From Tigheibacillus halophilus (lineage in GTDB: Bacteria > Bacillota > Bacilli > Bacillales > Amphibacillaceae), in the NCBI RefSeq assembly GCF_042683165.1, contig NZ_JBHUIZ010000015.1, positions 248,001-312,000 on the forward strand: 64,000 bases of DNA. The letters are read 5' to 3'. The notes below the pieces were generated by a model. That model was not told where the DNA came from and searched no databases. It saw only the letters and a program-made list of their open reading frames with translations. Both the position numbers and the translations under genes were made by a program. The stretch's first letter is position 1; every line of letters begins with the position of its first letter. Positions 1-8,202 of the stretch are shown here, one piece after another.

Positions 1-505
1 GGAACTAAAAGATGGGATTGAAGAACCCCGTATCTACAGCAATCAATATCCGGAAATTCGCTGGGAACACGGTGTCCCGGACGATGTGCGGCGACAAATG
101 AAACTGATGGGTCATGAATGGGAGGCCGAACCAAAGGAAATCGGCAATGTAAACAGCATCATGATCGATCAGGAGCTTGGTTTATATCATGGTGCGGCGG
201 ATTCTACAAGGGAAGGAATGGCTATCGGGATCGAGGAGCTGAGTGTCACTTACATGAAAACGTTTGTTGAACGCCTGCAAAGCGAAGGAGAAATTTCCGA
301 TGATGCAGCCAATAAGCTGAATATGCACTTAACAGCCATCGAACATTTCGTGCATCAAGAATCGACAACAAAAGCGATTAAGCATATGGAAAGCTTCAAA
401 CTGCTTCTGGCACACCACCAAAAAGATAATCAATCGATTTCCAAGAGAGCGTACAACCTTTTAAGGGAAGACGCTGACCAGATGATAGAAAAATGGCAGG
501 AGTAG
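1..505 (+). CDS. ggt: Gamma-glutamyltransferase, C-terminal part, with FIMAH-like tail (partial)
   Basis: Partial gene: the frame is open from base 2 and runs off the left edge, so only the last 167 residues are visible. The first ~75 residues match the end of the small subunit of Bacillus-type gamma-glutamyltransferase, a secreted enzyme that hydrolyses or transfers gamma-glutamyl groups (glutathione, poly-gamma-glutamate): EEPRIYS, GVPDDV, MGHEW, IGNVNSIMID and HGAADSTREGMAIG appear in the family order. B. subtilis GGT ends shortly after this point, but here ~85 more residues follow (from about base 240), predicted helical, with HLTAIEHF, KHMESFKLLL and a final MIEKWQE. The same tail ends the M14 peptidase at 3242-4822, and I read it as a FIMAH-type domain of secreted Bacillus proteins. 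The catalytic Thr lies outside the window. The GGT assignment is firm; the tail's name is inferred from recollection of the family. Confidence 0.85.
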   Translation, partial: ELKDGIEEPRIYSNQYPEIRWEHGVPDDVRRQMKLMGHEWEAEPKEIGNVNSIMIDQELGLYHGAADSTREGMAIGIEELSVTYMKTFVERLQSEGEISDDAANKLNMHLTAIEHFVHQESTTKAIKHMESFKLLLAHHQKDNQSISKRAYNLLREDADQMIEKWQE

Positions 506-511
506 AACGTT

Positions 512-793
512 GTGTGGTCTGCAATTTTTTTAAAAGGATCCATACTCTCAGAACGATCAAAAAAGAACCCTCCAGGGGAAGACAAATTAAAGGATATGAG
601 TCCCAAGTCCGTGACGGATAAGGTATTCGATGACGTTTTAGAGAATGGCGGTCTTGAGGTGGACGAGTCGCAAGATATGGTTGTCGAATTTGAATTTGTT
701 GACAGCGGCGAAGACCAGAACCAATTCCAAGGAGACAGCCTGAAACTCGAATGGACCTTTTATGCAAAACAAATGTCAGGCAAAGAACTTTAA
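512..793 (+). pseudogene. 5'-truncated CalY/TasA-family fibre protein remnant
   Basis: From about base 570 the 93-residue frame matches only the last third of the two intact CalY/TasA-like proteins at 2536-3120 and 4909-5502: KLKDMSPKSV, KVFDDVLENGG, VVEFEFVDSGEDQNQFQGD and KLEWTF align with KLKSMSPAAI, KVFDELMEDG, VKFNFLDSGENQNQFQGD and LNWTF. The first ~20 residues match neither paralogue. The SipW-type signal peptide and the N-terminal beta region are missing. No ribosome binding site stands before the ATG/TTG candidates. It sits directly behind the GGT gene, the same arrangement (secreted enzyme then fibre protein) seen for the M14 gene and the 4909 copy. I read it as the relic of a third fibre-protein copy, lost by deletion. 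Expression as a short protein is unlikely. Confidence 0.75.
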
Positions 794-885
794 GGGAAAT
801 ATCGAAAGAAGCGGGTTTCTGTTTCTTCAAAAGCACATCAAAACGTGTTTGGGGGATGGAATAATGAATAGGAGAGGTGAACAGC

Positions 886-1783
886 ATGAAGAAATGGCTA
901 TCAGTTTTGATATCGGTTTTATTCATAGCAGTGCTTGCCGCTTGTTCCACCAGCAGCACCAGCGGTAGCGGCAAAGTAATTGTGAAAACTGGTGCAGGGG
1001 ATATTACGGAAGAAGATTTATACAAGGAATTAAAAAAATCTGATCAAGGAAAACAAATGCTCCAACAATTGGCTTATATGAAAATATTAAAGAAGAAGTA
1101 TAAGGTCACAGATAAAGAGCTAAATCAAAGACTGGAGGAACTAAAGAAGCAAGCTGGCGGTGAGCAGGAATTTGCCATGTTTATGCAGCAGCAGGGCATA
1201 AATGATGAAAACGAAATGAAGGATCAGCTCGAACAATCCCTATATCTTTTGAAGGCAACGACGGATGGGGTGAAAGTTTCCGAGGATCAAATAAAAGATT
1301 ACTATAAAAAAAATAAAGAGGCATTCACTAAGGTTAAAACGAGCCACATTCTTGTGAAAAAAGAGTCGACGGCTAAAGAGATAGAAAAGCAGCTGAAAAC
1401 TGCTGCTGATTTTTCAGCATTGGCAAAAAAGAAATCCGATGATAAGGCTTCAGCAAAAGAAGGCGGCAATCTTGGCTACCTGTCCCAAAAAAGCCAGGAA
1501 ATCGATCCAACATTTCTTTTAGCAGCTATGAAATTAAATAAAGGGGAAGTTAGCAAACCGATCAAAACACAATTTGGATATCATATCATCAAGGCAACGG
1601 ATAAAAAGGTGGAACCTATTGCAAAAAGCGAAAAATCAAATTAAGCAAACCCTGCTCCAGCAACAAGCGAAACCGGCAGAGGAAGTGTTAAATAAGCTTA
1701 ATAAAAAAATTGAAGTCAAGGACAAGGCGTTTAAAGAGGTATTTAAAGTGGATGAGCAATCTGAGGGAAACAATAATCAATAG
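886..1783 (+). pseudogene. prsA: PrsA foldase lipoprotein with frameshift near the C-terminus
   Basis: PrsA is a membrane-anchored peptidyl-prolyl isomerase that folds secreted proteins outside the cytoplasmic membrane, so it fits a locus of secreted proteases. The start is ATG 886, eight bases after AGGAGAGG (870-877); a GTG at 877 is inside that site. A lipoprotein signal peptide ends in LAAC (Cys20). The parvulin (PPIC) domain is visible at about residues 130-222 (KTSHILVKKE, ADFSALAKKKSDD, GGNLGYLSQ, FGYHIIKATD). The frame then stops at 1642-1644, while the expected C-terminal segment continues in the +1 frame up to 1783 (NQIKQTLLQQQAKPAEE, then KVDEQSEGNNNQ). One extra A in either A5 run, 1623-1627 or 1631-1635, explains this. 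The parvulin core is intact, so the truncated product could still work; a sequencing error is equally possible. Confidence 0.85.
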
Positions 1784-2535
1784 AGATGGATGCTGATGAT
1801 GTCGTTCCTATTTCCCACATGATCATATAAAGAGGTATTTCCCAGCAAAACGGTTTTTCGGGTCTTAAGGTGCTTTTTAGCTGTGCTCGTTAAAAATGGA
1901 TTTGGTCTGGTTGTAGTCAAACCAATCATGACGGCATTACAGAAAGCAGATGCGGCTTAACCGTTATAAAGCCGGGACGGCATTTTTGGAGGGAAAGAGA
2001 GCGCAATAAGCGATTTTAATCAACGCTTATTGCTTTTTTTTTTGGAGAACTTGGGTTTTTGCCAATCTTTAAGTCTGATGTTATCTCCTAGTCATGGAGG
2101 TGTGAATCAAAATAAATCTCGTTCATTAACCAATACATTCATTGAACTTTCCATTTCTGGGAAAGTCGGTGATAAAACGACAATATTCGTGGATAGAAAC
2201 ATATCGAATGTTGTCGTAACAATGTAATTTTTCCCAATACAAAATATTTTTGACTGTGATAAGCTTATTTTAATAGAAAAACTAGAAATGCATAGAAAAA
2301 TATGAAATATAGAGGTTGACTTAAGGTCTTTCGGTTTTTTAGTCAGCAAATGTAGAATATGGCGGCTGATTTAATTCAACTAAATACAGTTAACTGCTGT
2401 TCCAAAATTCGCTGGCATTTTGATAGATAGGTTTTAGATAGGATTAGCAGAAAAACTATCCGTTTGTATCGGCTTATAAAAAAAACTTATAGGCCGTTCA
2501 AAAATAAAAACCTTTAAAAGGAGGAGCAGAACAGT
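1784..2535. other. Intergenic region between prsA and the first CalY/TasA-like gene
   Basis: About 750 bases with no gene I can support. A strong terminator lies at 2003-2043. An open frame without a convincing start runs from 1823 to 1960 (ending KPIMTALQKADAA) and looks like a possible remnant of an unidentified protein. The stretch 2044-2516 is very AT-rich and presumably carries the promoter for the gene at 2536, but I see no clean -35/-10 pair. An AAAGGAGGAGC ribosome binding site lies just before 2536. Confidence 0.5.
2003..2043 (+). terminator. Rho-independent terminator
   Basis: A perfect 10-bp stem, GCAATAAGCG (2003-2012) with CGCTTATTGC (2024-2033), is followed by ten T residues. 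It lies 220 bases after the prsA region and would end that transcript, isolating it from the fibre-protein gene at 2536. Confidence 0.9.
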
Positions 2536-3120
2536 ATGGGGTTGAAAAAACAGCTTGGCGCAGGTGTGGTTGCGGCAGCACTTGGTTTAGCATTGGTGGG
2601 AGGGGGGACGTATGCTTATTTTAGTGACAGTGAGGAAGCGCATGGAACCTTTGCAGCTGGAACATTAGACTTAGCGGCTCAGCCATCGACTATCATTGAT
2701 ATTGACAATATGAAGCCGGGAGACTCGGTGGAACATGACTTTGAACTTCAGAATAAGGGCACGCTCGATATCAAAAGTGTCACGTTGAAGACAGATTATA
2801 ATGTTGCTGATGCAAAAGGGGATAACAGAGAGGATTTTGGCAAATATATCGAGGTAGAATTTCTGTATAATGCCGATCAGCTCAATCAAGTCGTTTACAA
2901 AACAACACTGGATAAGTTGAAAAGTATGAGTCCTGCGGCTATAAAGGAGAAGGTGTTCGATGAACTGATGGAAGATGGCCTCAAAGCAGGTGAAGAAGAC
3001 GATATGCTTGTGAAATTCAACTTCCTTGACAGTGGGGAAAACCAAAACCAGTTTCAAGGGGACAGGCTCGAACTGAACTGGACATTCAACGCCGAGCAAG
3101 GTAAAGATGAAGATTTATAG
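2536..3120 (+). CDS. CalY/TasA-family (camelysin-like) extracellular fibre protein
   Basis: 194 residues, the usual size of CalY (camelysin, about 197) and shorter than B. subtilis TasA (261). The N-terminal signal peptide, MGLKKQLGAGVV...GGGTYA, is followed by YFSDSEEAHGTFAAGTLDL, the hallmark of SipW-processed TasA/CalY proteins. These are secreted, cleaved by SipW and assembled into amyloid-like fibres of the biofilm matrix; the peptidase activity once attributed to camelysin (MEROPS M73) is doubtful. The rest is beta-rich with acidic repeats (VKFNFLDSGENQNQFQGD). An AAAGGAGG site precedes the ATG. A paralogue lies at 4909-5502, a relic at 512-793, and the cognate signal peptidase at 8165-8740. 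TasA versus CalY cannot be decided from this sequence. Confidence 0.9.
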   Translation: MGLKKQLGAGVVAAALGLALVGGGTYAYFSDSEEAHGTFAAGTLDLAAQPSTIIDIDNMKPGDSVEHDFELQNKGTLDIKSVTLKTDYNVADAKGDNREDFGKYIEVEFLYNADQLNQVVYKTTLDKLKSMSPAAIKEKVFDELMEDGLKAGEEDDMLVKFNFLDSGENQNQFQGDRLELNWTFNAEQGKDEDL

Positions 3121-3149
3121 CATTACGATGGATTTGATTTACCATCATT

Positions 3150-3163
3150 TGAAAGCGTTTACT
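3150..3163 (+). promoter_or_regulatory. CcpA cre box upstream of the M14 peptidase gene
   Basis: TGAAAGCGTTTACT matches the Bacillus cre consensus TGWAARCGYTWNCW at every position. It lies 30 bases after the fibre-protein stop codon and about 80 bases before the M14 start. This suggests carbon-catabolite control of the secreted carboxypeptidase and perhaps of the genes behind it. Confidence 0.75.
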
Positions 3164-3241
3164 CATCAGTTGTATCTATCCACAAAAGTATAACAAGAAA
3201 ACACGGTAAGTCAGCTTTTCAAAAAACTGAAGGAGGAGATT

Positions 3242-4822
3242 ATGGTGAAAGGTCTTTTACAACGAAAGTTCCTGCATGTAGTGGTGATTCTGACCATGGT
3301 TTTGGCTATAGGTCCGATGTCAGCAATGGCGGAACAAAGTAAAGACCATAAAGCTGATGCAACAGTGCAACAGGCAAAAGCAGCCCAGAATGTGCCAAAA
3401 ACAGGGTTTGAAAAGCGAGATGGTGATGGGTGGACAACTACCGAAGAGGAATCCCAATTCCTGAAAGAGGTAGCCTCAAAATCTGATCGTGTCACTTATT
3501 CCGTTGTGGGGACATCCAATGAGCATCGCCCTTTGAACCTGGTGAAGGTTGGATTTCCAAAGGCGCCATCTGATGCTGATATTGCAGCCGGACACAATAT
3601 TCTAATCATGGGGACTCCGCATGGTAATGAACCATCGGGGCATGAGGCATCTCTAATGTTGTTACGGGATCTGGCATTCACCGATGATCCGGATCTACTA
3701 GAAACGCTTAAAGATGCGACCATACTGTTCATTCCCGAGCCTAATCCGGATGGCCGGGAAGCCAATACGCGGGGAAATGCGGATGGCATCGATAACAACC
3801 GTGATCATTTAAAGCTTGAAACGCCTGAAATCCAGGCCGTGGAAAGTGTCATCAATAAATTCCAGCCGGATATTGTCGTCGATGCACATGAGCGCCCAAG
3901 TGCCAAAGGTAATCCTGATTTAGAAGTATTGTGGGCCCGTAACTTCAATGTTGATAAACCGCTGTATGAAATCAGCAAGGAAATGGTCCAGGACTACGTG
4001 CGTCCGGATGTGGAAAATGCGGGTTTTACAACAGGACTGTATGGCAACCCACCAGGTTCGGGAAGTGGTTCGGAACAGATCTTGCGTAATATGTCCGGTT
4101 TGCGTCACAGTATTGGGCTGTTGACTGAAGCTCCTGGCCAGCAAGAACCAAAAAGAAGAGTCGAAATGCAAAGAGCAGCCATGGATTCCGTGTTAAATTT
4201 CTATCATGAGCGGTTCGATGAGGTTACGGGAATTACGGAACAGTCGAAGGTAAATAAGGAGGAAGATGGAGCAAATCAAAAACCTTTTTATCTTTCGGGC
4301 ACACGTGATTGGGATCAAACGGAGTATCCGCCGACCATACTTGATCCAGCCCCTAAAGGCTATTTGATCACTGATTCACAAGCTGAGGATATTAACCGGC
4401 ACATTCATTTATTCTCTTTGAAGACAGAAAAGGTTGGAAACAATGGGATATACGTTTCCATGAAGCAGCCGATGATGACTATTGTTCCGCTTCTTATGGA
4501 TCATGGGGCTGACTTCAACGAGGTTGACGGGATTCCAATATATGATACGGATAACCCTGGTACTGCTGGTAATGCAAAATCACTTGCCGATTTTTATCAG
4601 GAGCAGGGTGAATTTAAAAATGACCAAGCGGCTGCGAAAGTTATTGCTCATTTGACTGTCATACATCATGCGGAACAACTTGGTCAAAGTAATAAGGTTG
4701 TAAAGCACTTGAAGGGATTTAAAGTACTGGTTGGTCAGCAAGAACAAAATGAAAATATTTCGGATAGGGCAGCTCATATGCTGAACAATTATGCTGATTA
4801 TCTGCTTGAAAAATGGCAATAG
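3242..4822 (+). CDS. Secreted M14-family zinc carboxypeptidase with FIMAH-like C-terminal tail
   Basis: 526 residues. A Sec signal peptide ends near AMA-EQS (residue 30). The zinc peptidase fold is shown by HGNE (His127, Glu130), the substrate-binding NNRD (Asn185-Asp188), DAHE (His216) and the catalytic Glu296 in LLTEAPG, in the order and spacing of M14 carboxypeptidases. It should trim C-terminal residues from peptides outside the cell. The last ~75 residues (VIAHLTVIHHAE, KHLKGFKVLVGQQ, NYADYLLEKWQ) repeat the tail of the GGT at the left edge and probably form a helical anchoring or interaction domain. Start ATG 3242 follows AAGGAGGAG. A perfect cre box lies upstream. It sits between two fibre-protein genes and before a bacillolysin. 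M14 assignment is firm, specificity unknown. Confidence 0.88.
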   Translation: MVKGLLQRKFLHVVVILTMVLAIGPMSAMAEQSKDHKADATVQQAKAAQNVPKTGFEKRDGDGWTTTEEESQFLKEVASKSDRVTYSVVGTSNEHRPLNLVKVGFPKAPSDADIAAGHNILIMGTPHGNEPSGHEASLMLLRDLAFTDDPDLLETLKDATILFIPEPNPDGREANTRGNADGIDNNRDHLKLETPEIQAVESVINKFQPDIVVDAHERPSAKGNPDLEVLWARNFNVDKPLYEISKEMVQDYVRPDVENAGFTTGLYGNPPGSGSGSEQILRNMSGLRHSIGLLTEAPGQQEPKRRVEMQRAAMDSVLNFYHERFDEVTGITEQSKVNKEEDGANQKPFYLSGTRDWDQTEYPPTILDPAPKGYLITDSQAEDINRHIHLFSLKTEKVGNNGIYVSMKQPMMTIVPLLMDHGADFNEVDGIPIYDTDNPGTAGNAKSLADFYQEQGEFKNDQAAAKVIAHLTVIHHAEQLGQSNKVVKHLKGFKVLVGQQEQNENISDRAAHMLNNYADYLLEKWQ

Positions 4823-4908
4823 ATTTCAAATCGGACTCATGAAAACGCGTTTATTATGATGAGTCACAAAAGGAAAGCCAATTTGTCACAAATGGGGAGG
4901 AATTGAAA

Positions 4909-5502
4909 ATGGGTTTAAAGAAAAAAATCGGGATGGGGCTTGCAACTGCAACATTAGGCGCTTCATTAATTGCCGGAGGCTCATTTGCATATTTTAGTGA
5001 TCAGGCAGAATCACAAAGTACTTTTACTGCGGGGACATTGGACCTGTCTATGAATCCTGAAGTAATCGTTGATCTGGATGGACTGAAACCGGGTGATCGT
5101 ATTGTTCGCGATTTCGAGTTAAGCAATAGTGGAAATTTGGATATTGCAAAAATCAATCTTGGTACCAGCTACAATGTGACTGATGTGGCGGGCGATAATG
5201 ATGAGGATCTTGGAAAGTATATCAGGGTGAATTTCCTGTGGAATTGGGATAAGGAAAAAGAACCGATTTTTGAGACCACATTGGATCAATTGAGAGATAT
5301 GTCACCGGATGTTGTAGAGAAGAATTTGCAGCCTTTAATAAAAGGCGGGCTGGAACCAGGTGAGACGAATGACCTCTGGGTGGAATTCGAATTCGTCGAT
5401 AATGGCGAAGATCAAAATAATTTCCAGGGTGACGGCCTTAAACTGAAATGGCAATTCAACGCCACTCAAGGAGATGGAACGGCGTACGACGGCACGAATT
5501 AA
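4909..5502 (+). CDS. CalY/TasA-family (camelysin-like) extracellular fibre protein, second copy
   Basis: 197 residues from ATG 4909, which stands eight bases after GGGGAGG; a TTG at 4903 is too close to that site. Signal peptide MGLKKKIGMGLATA...GGSFA is followed by YFSDQAESQSTFTAGTLDL, the SipW-substrate signature. It is colinear with the 2536 paralogue (PGDR/PGDS, FELSNSGNLDIAKI, FVDNGEDQNNFQGD, KWQFNATQ) but clearly diverged, so the duplication is not recent. Expected to be a secreted biofilm fibre subunit processed by the SipW at 8165. The two copies may co-assemble, as TasA and CalY paralogues do in other Bacillus species, but that is inference. The M4 protease gene follows after 28 bases, so the two are probably co-transcribed. 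Confidence 0.9.
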   Translation: MGLKKKIGMGLATATLGASLIAGGSFAYFSDQAESQSTFTAGTLDLSMNPEVIVDLDGLKPGDRIVRDFELSNSGNLDIAKINLGTSYNVTDVAGDNDEDLGKYIRVNFLWNWDKEKEPIFETTLDQLRDMSPDVVEKNLQPLIKGGLEPGETNDLWVEFEFVDNGEDQNNFQGDGLKLKWQFNATQGDGTAYDGTN

Positions 5503-5527
5503 TGCCAAATAGCCATGAAAGGGTGAG

Positions 5528-7126
5528 ATGATGAAGGTCAAATTAAAGGTAAATAGAAAAGTCTATTCTTCCATTCTCGCTTTATCAATAGGATTCGGCG
5601 GGGTTGTCTTTAGCAGCGATACCGTACATGCTGCTGGTAAAACCAAAATCCAGTTTGATAAAGCATACCACACTCCTTCTTACATTATTGAAAATTGGGA
5701 GGCGCCTAAAGGATTGAGCAAGCACGAAATGGTGCAGGCTTATATGCACGAGAAATTAGGTGAATCCAAAGGATCTTTTAAAATAGTAGCACAGGAAGCA
5801 GATGAAAAAACGGGATCGTACCATTTTAAGCTTCGGCAGCAATATAAAGGAATCCCGGTATTCGGAGCCGATCAAACATTGGCATTGAATGAAAATAATG
5901 AGATTACCTCTTATTTTGGGACGGTAGTTCCGCACCTGGATAACAAAAAAATCAATACGGACGCCGTTGTTTCAAAAGAACAAGTAATGGACAGGGCAAA
6001 ACAAGCCATTGAACAGAAAATCGGCAAAGTAAAAGAATATGATGGGGAGGTGGAAGCTAAACCATATATATATGAATATGATGGCGAATTTTACCACACC
6101 TATCTTGTAACTGCTTCAACTACGGAGCCGGAAATTGGATTTTGGCATTACTTTATTGATCCGGCAAATGGCAAAGTGATAGATCATTTCAACGCTGCAG
6201 AACAGGTTACTGCTTTTGGAACAGGGGTGTATGGAACAAAGCAAAAGTTTGAAGCCACAAAAATAGACAGTAATTATGCGCTTCAAGATACAACGCGGGG
6301 CCAGGGAGTAATGACATTTGATGCCAGCAATGATATGGCGCTTGTCACCAGTCCGAGCAAAATGTTCCGTGATGGAGCATCCATCGATGCGCATGCCAAT
6401 GCGCAGAAGACTTATGATTACTATAAAAAGACATTCGATCGAAACTCTGTCGATGATAATGGCCAGTCATTGTTATCCCGTGTACATGTTGGCGTCGATT
6501 GGAACAATGCTTCATGGAATGGGGTATATATGTCTTACGGTGATGGAGATGGAAAACGATTCAATAATTTAGCTGGCGGGCTGGATGTCGCTGCTCATGA
6601 GATGTCACATGGAATGGTGCAGCATACAGCCAATTTAATTTATCGTGGCGAACCTGGTGCGTTAAATGAATCTTATGCAGATATATTCGGTACCATGGTT
6701 GAACGCGAAAACTGGTTGATGGGAGAAGATATTATGGCGGATGGTACGCCTGCATTGCGTTCTTTAGAGGATCCGCCATCCCTGATCGATCAAAATTATT
6801 CGAAAGAACCATATCCTGATCACTATAGCAAGCTATATACCGGCAGTCTTGATAACGGCGGCGTGCATGTCAACAGCAGCATCAATAATAAAGCAGCCTA
6901 TCTGGTTTCCGAAGGCGGTGACCATTATGGTGTACACATCGATGGCGTTGGAAGAGAAGCGACGGAACAAATCTATTACCGTGCCATCAGCAACTATATG
7001 ACATCAAACGCTGACTTTAGCATGATGAGACAAGCTGCTATCCAAGCTGCAATCGATTTGTACGGTGAAAAATCTGCACAGGAAAAAGCGGTAGAGCAGG
7101 CATATAATGCTGTAGGCGTCCATTAA
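5528..7126 (+). CDS. Bacillolysin-type M4 (thermolysin-family) neutral metallopeptidase
   Basis: 532 residues, close to the ~520 of bacillolysins. Domain order is signal peptide (cut near VHA-AGKTK), FTP/PepSY propeptide to about residue 225, then the mature enzyme starting near AFGTGVYGTKQ. Zinc and catalytic residues are in place: HEMSH (His357, Glu358, His361), third ligand Glu381 in NESYADIFG, and active-site His447 in DNGGVHVNSS. It is a secreted endopeptidase that matures autocatalytically. Two adjacent ATGs (5528, 5531) follow AAAGGGTGAG; the second has the better spacing. It may degrade matrix proteins or supply peptides to the neighbouring M14 carboxypeptidase (inference). A terminator follows directly. 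Confidence 0.95.
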   Translation: MMKVKLKVNRKVYSSILALSIGFGGVVFSSDTVHAAGKTKIQFDKAYHTPSYIIENWEAPKGLSKHEMVQAYMHEKLGESKGSFKIVAQEADEKTGSYHFKLRQQYKGIPVFGADQTLALNENNEITSYFGTVVPHLDNKKINTDAVVSKEQVMDRAKQAIEQKIGKVKEYDGEVEAKPYIYEYDGEFYHTYLVTASTTEPEIGFWHYFIDPANGKVIDHFNAAEQVTAFGTGVYGTKQKFEATKIDSNYALQDTTRGQGVMTFDASNDMALVTSPSKMFRDGASIDAHANAQKTYDYYKKTFDRNSVDDNGQSLLSRVHVGVDWNNASWNGVYMSYGDGDGKRFNNLAGGLDVAAHEMSHGMVQHTANLIYRGEPGALNESYADIFGTMVERENWLMGEDIMADGTPALRSLEDPPSLIDQNYSKEPYPDHYSKLYTGSLDNGGVHVNSSINNKAAYLVSEGGDHYGVHIDGVGREATEQIYYRAISNYMTSNADFSMMRQAAIQAAIDLYGEKSAQEKAVEQAYNAVGVH

Positions 7127-7140
7127 GGAATTGGGAGAAA

Positions 7141-7180
7141 ATCTGGCTATCTATCTTATTGTTGGATAGCCAGATTAGAT
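7141..7180 (+). terminator. Rho-independent terminator after the bacillolysin gene
   Basis: A perfect 11-bp stem, ATCTGGCTATC (7141-7151) with GATAGCCAGAT (7165-7175), is followed by TAGATTTT. It separates the fibre/protease genes from tapA-sipW, which must have their own promoter in 7181-7359. Confidence 0.85.
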
Positions 7181-7359
7181 TTTCGTTGGCGGTAGGTTCT
7201 GCTAGTTTTGCCCAGTGCAGGGGCTGCCCGGAGCCAAAGTGGGCTGTTTGCCCATCAAAGTTGTTTGCAATGCGATGAATAATATTTTAATTGATATTTG
7301 CAGAGGGGTGTCATTGGACGCCGTTCCTTTCTTGGATAATCTCTCTAGGTGGTGGTTTC

Positions 7360-8202
7360 TTGCAAAATAATCGAAAAAAATCCTACAGAACAAAACATCG
7401 TAAGCTTATAGTTGCTTGGAAGATTTTTGCTATTTGTTACACCTTTCTTTTTACGGCATCTTACTTATCATCTAATACTTCAGCCTATTTCAACACTCAA
7501 ACAGTAGCTTCATCAACGATTGCTGCAGGGGTTTGGGATAAGGAAGTGGAAAAAGCGTCGCTGTCTTTCAAAAACGCCAGCAATCAAAATAGTAAGACCT
7601 GTCCAGGTATGATTCACGTCAGTCTGGAAAATACCGGAGATAAGAATATGCAGAAAGCAGGCACATACACCATATATTACGCTGAGAAAGATGATCCCAA
7701 AAACGGCAAGGAACTGAAAAAGGCGCCTATACGTGTGTTGACTCCAGGAGATACGATGGAGCTGGACTACGAAGCAACCAAACCAGGTACATACATTTTC
7801 AAGGCAGCTCAATCCGATGAGGATAGTATCTGGAGCAAGCAGTTTAAGCTGACCTGTAGCAATGAGACGAATGAAAAGGCGGGGAAAGCAGGATCATCCA
7901 AACCTGAATCTGGCGAAAATAAGAAAGACAAACAGCATGCACAAAAAAGCAGTGACAAGTCTTATCAGGCTAAGAAAGAAAACAATGAAACTGTAAAAAC
8001 GAAAGCAGATAAGACTGATGCACCTGATGATAGCCAAACAAGTAGTAACGAAAATACAGAATCCAAGTCTGATAACAGGAATGAAAGTACGGAAATTCAT
8101 TCAAAACAAAAGAAACATGAATCTTTGGAGAAACAAAAAACCACAAATGCAAAGAAGGGAGATTATGATGAAGAAGAGAAAAGCGGTAAGATGGATAAAT
8201 AA
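7360..8202 (+). CDS. tapA: TapA-like amyloid fibre anchoring/assembly protein
   Basis: TapA nucleates and anchors TasA fibres at the cell surface. The start is probably TTG 7360, a few bases after AGGTGGTGG (7347-7355), giving 280 residues; upstream in-frame codons lack a binding site. Signal segment KHRKLIVAWKIFAICYTF is followed by TSAYFN, as in SipW substrates. The central domain holds CPGMIHVSLENTGDK, IRVLTPGD, KPGTYIFKA and a closing LTC (Cys81 and Cys166, a likely disulfide), matching the arrangement in B. subtilis TapA (VLENTGEK, MKPGIYAFKV). The last ~110 residues are a Lys/Glu/Ser-rich disordered tail, also typical. The gene end overlaps sipW by 38 bases. In B. subtilis the order is tapA-sipW-tasA; here the fibre genes lie upstream instead. 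Confidence 0.87.
   Translation: MQNNRKKSYRTKHRKLIVAWKIFAICYTFLFTASYLSSNTSAYFNTQTVASSTIAAGVWDKEVEKASLSFKNASNQNSKTCPGMIHVSLENTGDKNMQKAGTYTIYYAEKDDPKNGKELKKAPIRVLTPGDTMELDYEATKPGTYIFKAAQSDEDSIWSKQFKLTCSNETNEKAGKAGSSKPESGENKKDKQHAQKSSDKSYQAKKENNETVKTKADKTDAPDDSQTSSNENTESKSDNRNESTEIHSKQKKHESLEKQKTTNAKKGDYDEEEKSGKMDK

Noticed and set aside
396..1025. 209-residue open frame on the minus strand
   Set aside because: It overlaps three plus-strand genes or remnants, has no recognisable domain, and is a codon shadow.
1823..1960. 46-codon open frame in the prsA-fibre gene gap
   Set aside because: Reads like protein (ends KPIMTALQKADAA) but has no start codon with a binding site and no family I know; noted only as a possible remnant.
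2030..2227. 65-codon plus-strand frame after the terminator
   Set aside because: It begins inside the terminator T run, has no ribosome binding site and no family likeness.
4840..4853. cre-like TGAAAACGCGTTTA before the second fibre gene
   Set aside because: The right half departs from the CcpA consensus; too weak to call next to the perfect site at 3150.
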